59,570 nucleotides of DNA from an uncultured Pelagibacteraceae bacterium. GTDB lineage: Bacteria > Pseudomonadota > Alphaproteobacteria > Pelagibacterales > Pelagibacteraceae. Below the pieces are notes generated by a model. The model saw only the letters and a program-made list of their open reading frames with translations, searched no databases and was not told the origin of the DNA. The position numbers and the translations under genes are program-made. The DNA is taken from the NCBI GenBank assembly GCA_902553675.1, contig CACDLV010000002.1:1-59570 (forward strand). Reading direction: 5' to 3'. Shown here in pieces: positions 59,326-59,570 of the stretch; the first letter of the stretch is position 1; each line of letters begins with the position of its first letter.

Positions 59326-59570
59326 TTTTTTACTCTATGCTTGAAACTATCTCTTCTAAAACTGTATAACGCTTTTGGATCTACATCAACATCTATAACA
59401 GATGGTTTGTTTGATTTAACTGCAGCTCTTACAGCTTCACCAATCTCAGAAATTTTTTTAACTTTAAAACCTTTTGCACCATAAAGTTCTGCAACCTTAT
59501 CAAATGATGGACTGGTAATATCAGCACCTAAATATCTTTTTCCAAAAAAATCTTTTTGATAAGCTTTTTC
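59322..59570 (-). CDS. TPP-dependent (acetolactate-synthase-like) enzyme, C-terminal fragment cut by window end
   Basis: Hand translation of minus strand: EKAYQKDFFGKRYLGADITSPSFDKVAELYGAKGFKVKKISEIGEAVRAAVKSNKPSVIDVDVDPKALYSF...*; stop overlaps next start (ATGA). Confidence 0.75.
   Translation of the reverse strand, partial: EKAYQKDFFGKRYLGADITSPSFDKVAELYGAKGFKVKKISEIGEAVRAAVKSNKPSVIDVDVDPKALYSFRRDSFKHRVKK

Noticed and set aside
1-59570. CRISPR arrays, tRNA/rRNA genes, transposases or integrases
   Set aside because: No spaced direct repeats, cloverleaf genes or recombinase-like ORFs recognised by eye; the island at 49.98-56.46 kb has no visible integrase or flanking tRNA

Overview
The window reads as an AT-rich, tightly packed, SAR11/Pelagibacter-like alphaproteobacterial chromosome segment. 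The taxon is inferred from gene content and style; no search was run. Main blocks: (i) a methylamine/N-methylglutamate-type C1/N cluster (FAD oxidoreductase, two type-III glutamine-synthetase-like genes, split glutamate-synthase-domain genes mgsABC-like, Amt, small membrane proteins, DpaL-like lyase); (ii) housekeeping genes (photolyase, ZapE-like, BamB-like, aconitase, ArgE, agmatinase, PPIase, FadB-like); (iii) a minus-strand operon with EutA-like, ectoine-hydrolase-like (DoeA) and Pot-type ABC transporter genes; (iv) a Ugp-like operon with two tandem UgpE paralogs, UgpQ and a 2H-phosphoesterase-like gene; (v) a gamma-butyrobetaine hydroxylase / ProXWV / SDR carnitine-betaine block; (vi) a very AT-rich ~6.5 kb island (about 49.98-56.46 kb) with CofD-like, nucleotidyltransferase, glycosyltransferase, radical SAM/SPASM and large membrane protein genes; (vii) a TPP enzyme / AA_synth / hydrolase / ALDH operon. 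The strongest unusual signal is at the left edge of the island. A CofD-like ORF reads out of frame into the C-terminal ~120 codons of an L-carnitine-dehydrogenase gene whose 5' part is absent, so the junction truncates two genes. Other points: hairpins lie between substrate-binding-protein and permease genes in all three ABC operons, and an unlisted 50-aa membrane sORF lies downstream of amt.
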